A DNA stretch of 64,000 bases from Zoogloeaceae bacterium G21618-S1 (GTDB lineage Bacteria; Pseudomonadota; Gammaproteobacteria; Burkholderiales; Rhodocyclaceae): NCBI GenBank assembly GCA_027214125.1, contig JAPWHF010000010.1, forward strand, positions 206,820 through 270,819. Direction: 5' to 3'. Made by a program: the position numbers and the translations under genes. How positions within the stretch are numbered: position 1 is the stretch's first letter; the number at the start of each line of letters is the position of its first letter. The notes below the pieces were generated by a model that searched no databases, was not told where the DNA came from, and was given only the letters and a program-made list of their open reading frames with translations. This document shows, one piece after another, positions 63,925-64,000 of this stretch.

Positions 63925-64000
63925 TTACATCCAGCCTTTTTCCTTGTAGTACTTGATGGCGCCTTCATGCAGCGGGGCCGACAGACCGTTCTTGATCATC
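63925..64000 (-). CDS. TAXI-family TRAP transporter substrate-binding protein (C-terminal end)
   Basis: Only the last 24 codons are in the window. They read IKNGLSAPLHEGAIKYYKEK and end GWM, a C terminus characteristic of TAXI-type periplasmic binding proteins (LHPGAxxYYKE). The partner DctQM-type permease fusion should lie beyond the right edge or nearby. Confidence 0.7.
   Translation of the reverse strand, partial: MIKNGLSAPLHEGAIKYYKEKGWM

Overview
This 64 kb window is a GC-rich, densely coded chromosomal segment from a betaproteobacterium, most probably of the Rhodocyclales (Azoarcus/Thauera/Denitromonas-like). I infer this from the gene families and their order: lptB-rpoN-hpf-ptsN-hprK, a PEP-CTERM protein, the UbiU/UbiV/UbiT set for oxygen-independent ubiquinone synthesis, a TAXI-type TRAP transporter, and the N-acetylglutaminylglutamine amide (NAGGN) osmolyte genes. 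I see no tRNA, rRNA, CRISPR array, integrase or transposase. About 63 protein genes are supported; both end genes are cut by the window.

Layout. 1-8.6 kb: end of an rRNA-type methyltransferase, a DUF296 protein, a ceramidase-like membrane protein, 5-formyl-THF cyclo-ligase, lytic transglycosylase Slt, an NDUFA9-like protein, CCA-adding enzyme, a PBP1C-like protein with a ruined transpeptidase domain, and DUF2905. 8.7-14.3 kb: an alpha/beta hydrolase, a MidA-like methyltransferase, a pteridine reductase-like SDR, TtcA, a cyclase-like/FHA protein and a PsiF-like protein. 14.3-21.8 kb, all minus strand: hprK, ptsN, hpf, rpoN, lptB, recX, recA, cinA/pncC, pgpA, thiL. 22.2-27 kb: the three-gene NAGGN operon. 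27-29.7 kb: riboflavin genes ribE-ribBA-ribH plus nusB. 30-32.7 kb: a VOC protein facing a YafY-type regulator, an AraC regulator and a YbhB-like protein. 32.7-41 kb: dsbD, cutA, NodJ-like permease, queF, a glycine-zipper protein, NodI-like ATPase, GST, hydrolase, 2Fe-2S ferredoxin, VanZ protein. 41-47.8 kb: ubiT-ubiV-ubiU, a PEP-CTERM protein, a sodium:solute symporter and ubiB. 48-54.8 kb: a metacaspase, an 1811-residue protein with two esterase domains and a CHAT protease domain, and an M15A peptidase. 54.9-64 kb: argS, SPOR protein, dsbA, SDR, FAD oxidoreductase, an AhpD-like/HxlR divergent pair, a DMT exporter, a PilZ-like protein and the end of a TAXI substrate-binding protein.

Two things stand out. 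The first is the 48-54.8 kb cassette: two caspase-fold proteases, two lipase/esterase domains with readable catalytic triads, and a zinc peptidase lie on one strand with gaps of only 25 and 13 bases, which looks like a proteolytic cell-death or conflict module. The second is a dispersed repeat of about 235 bp present twice (5119-5351 and 29758-29992). Its terminal, internal and apical inverted repeats change together between the copies, which suggests a selected nucleic-acid fold. Operator-like palindromes are readable in front of the YafY, HxlR and FAD-oxidoreductase genes.
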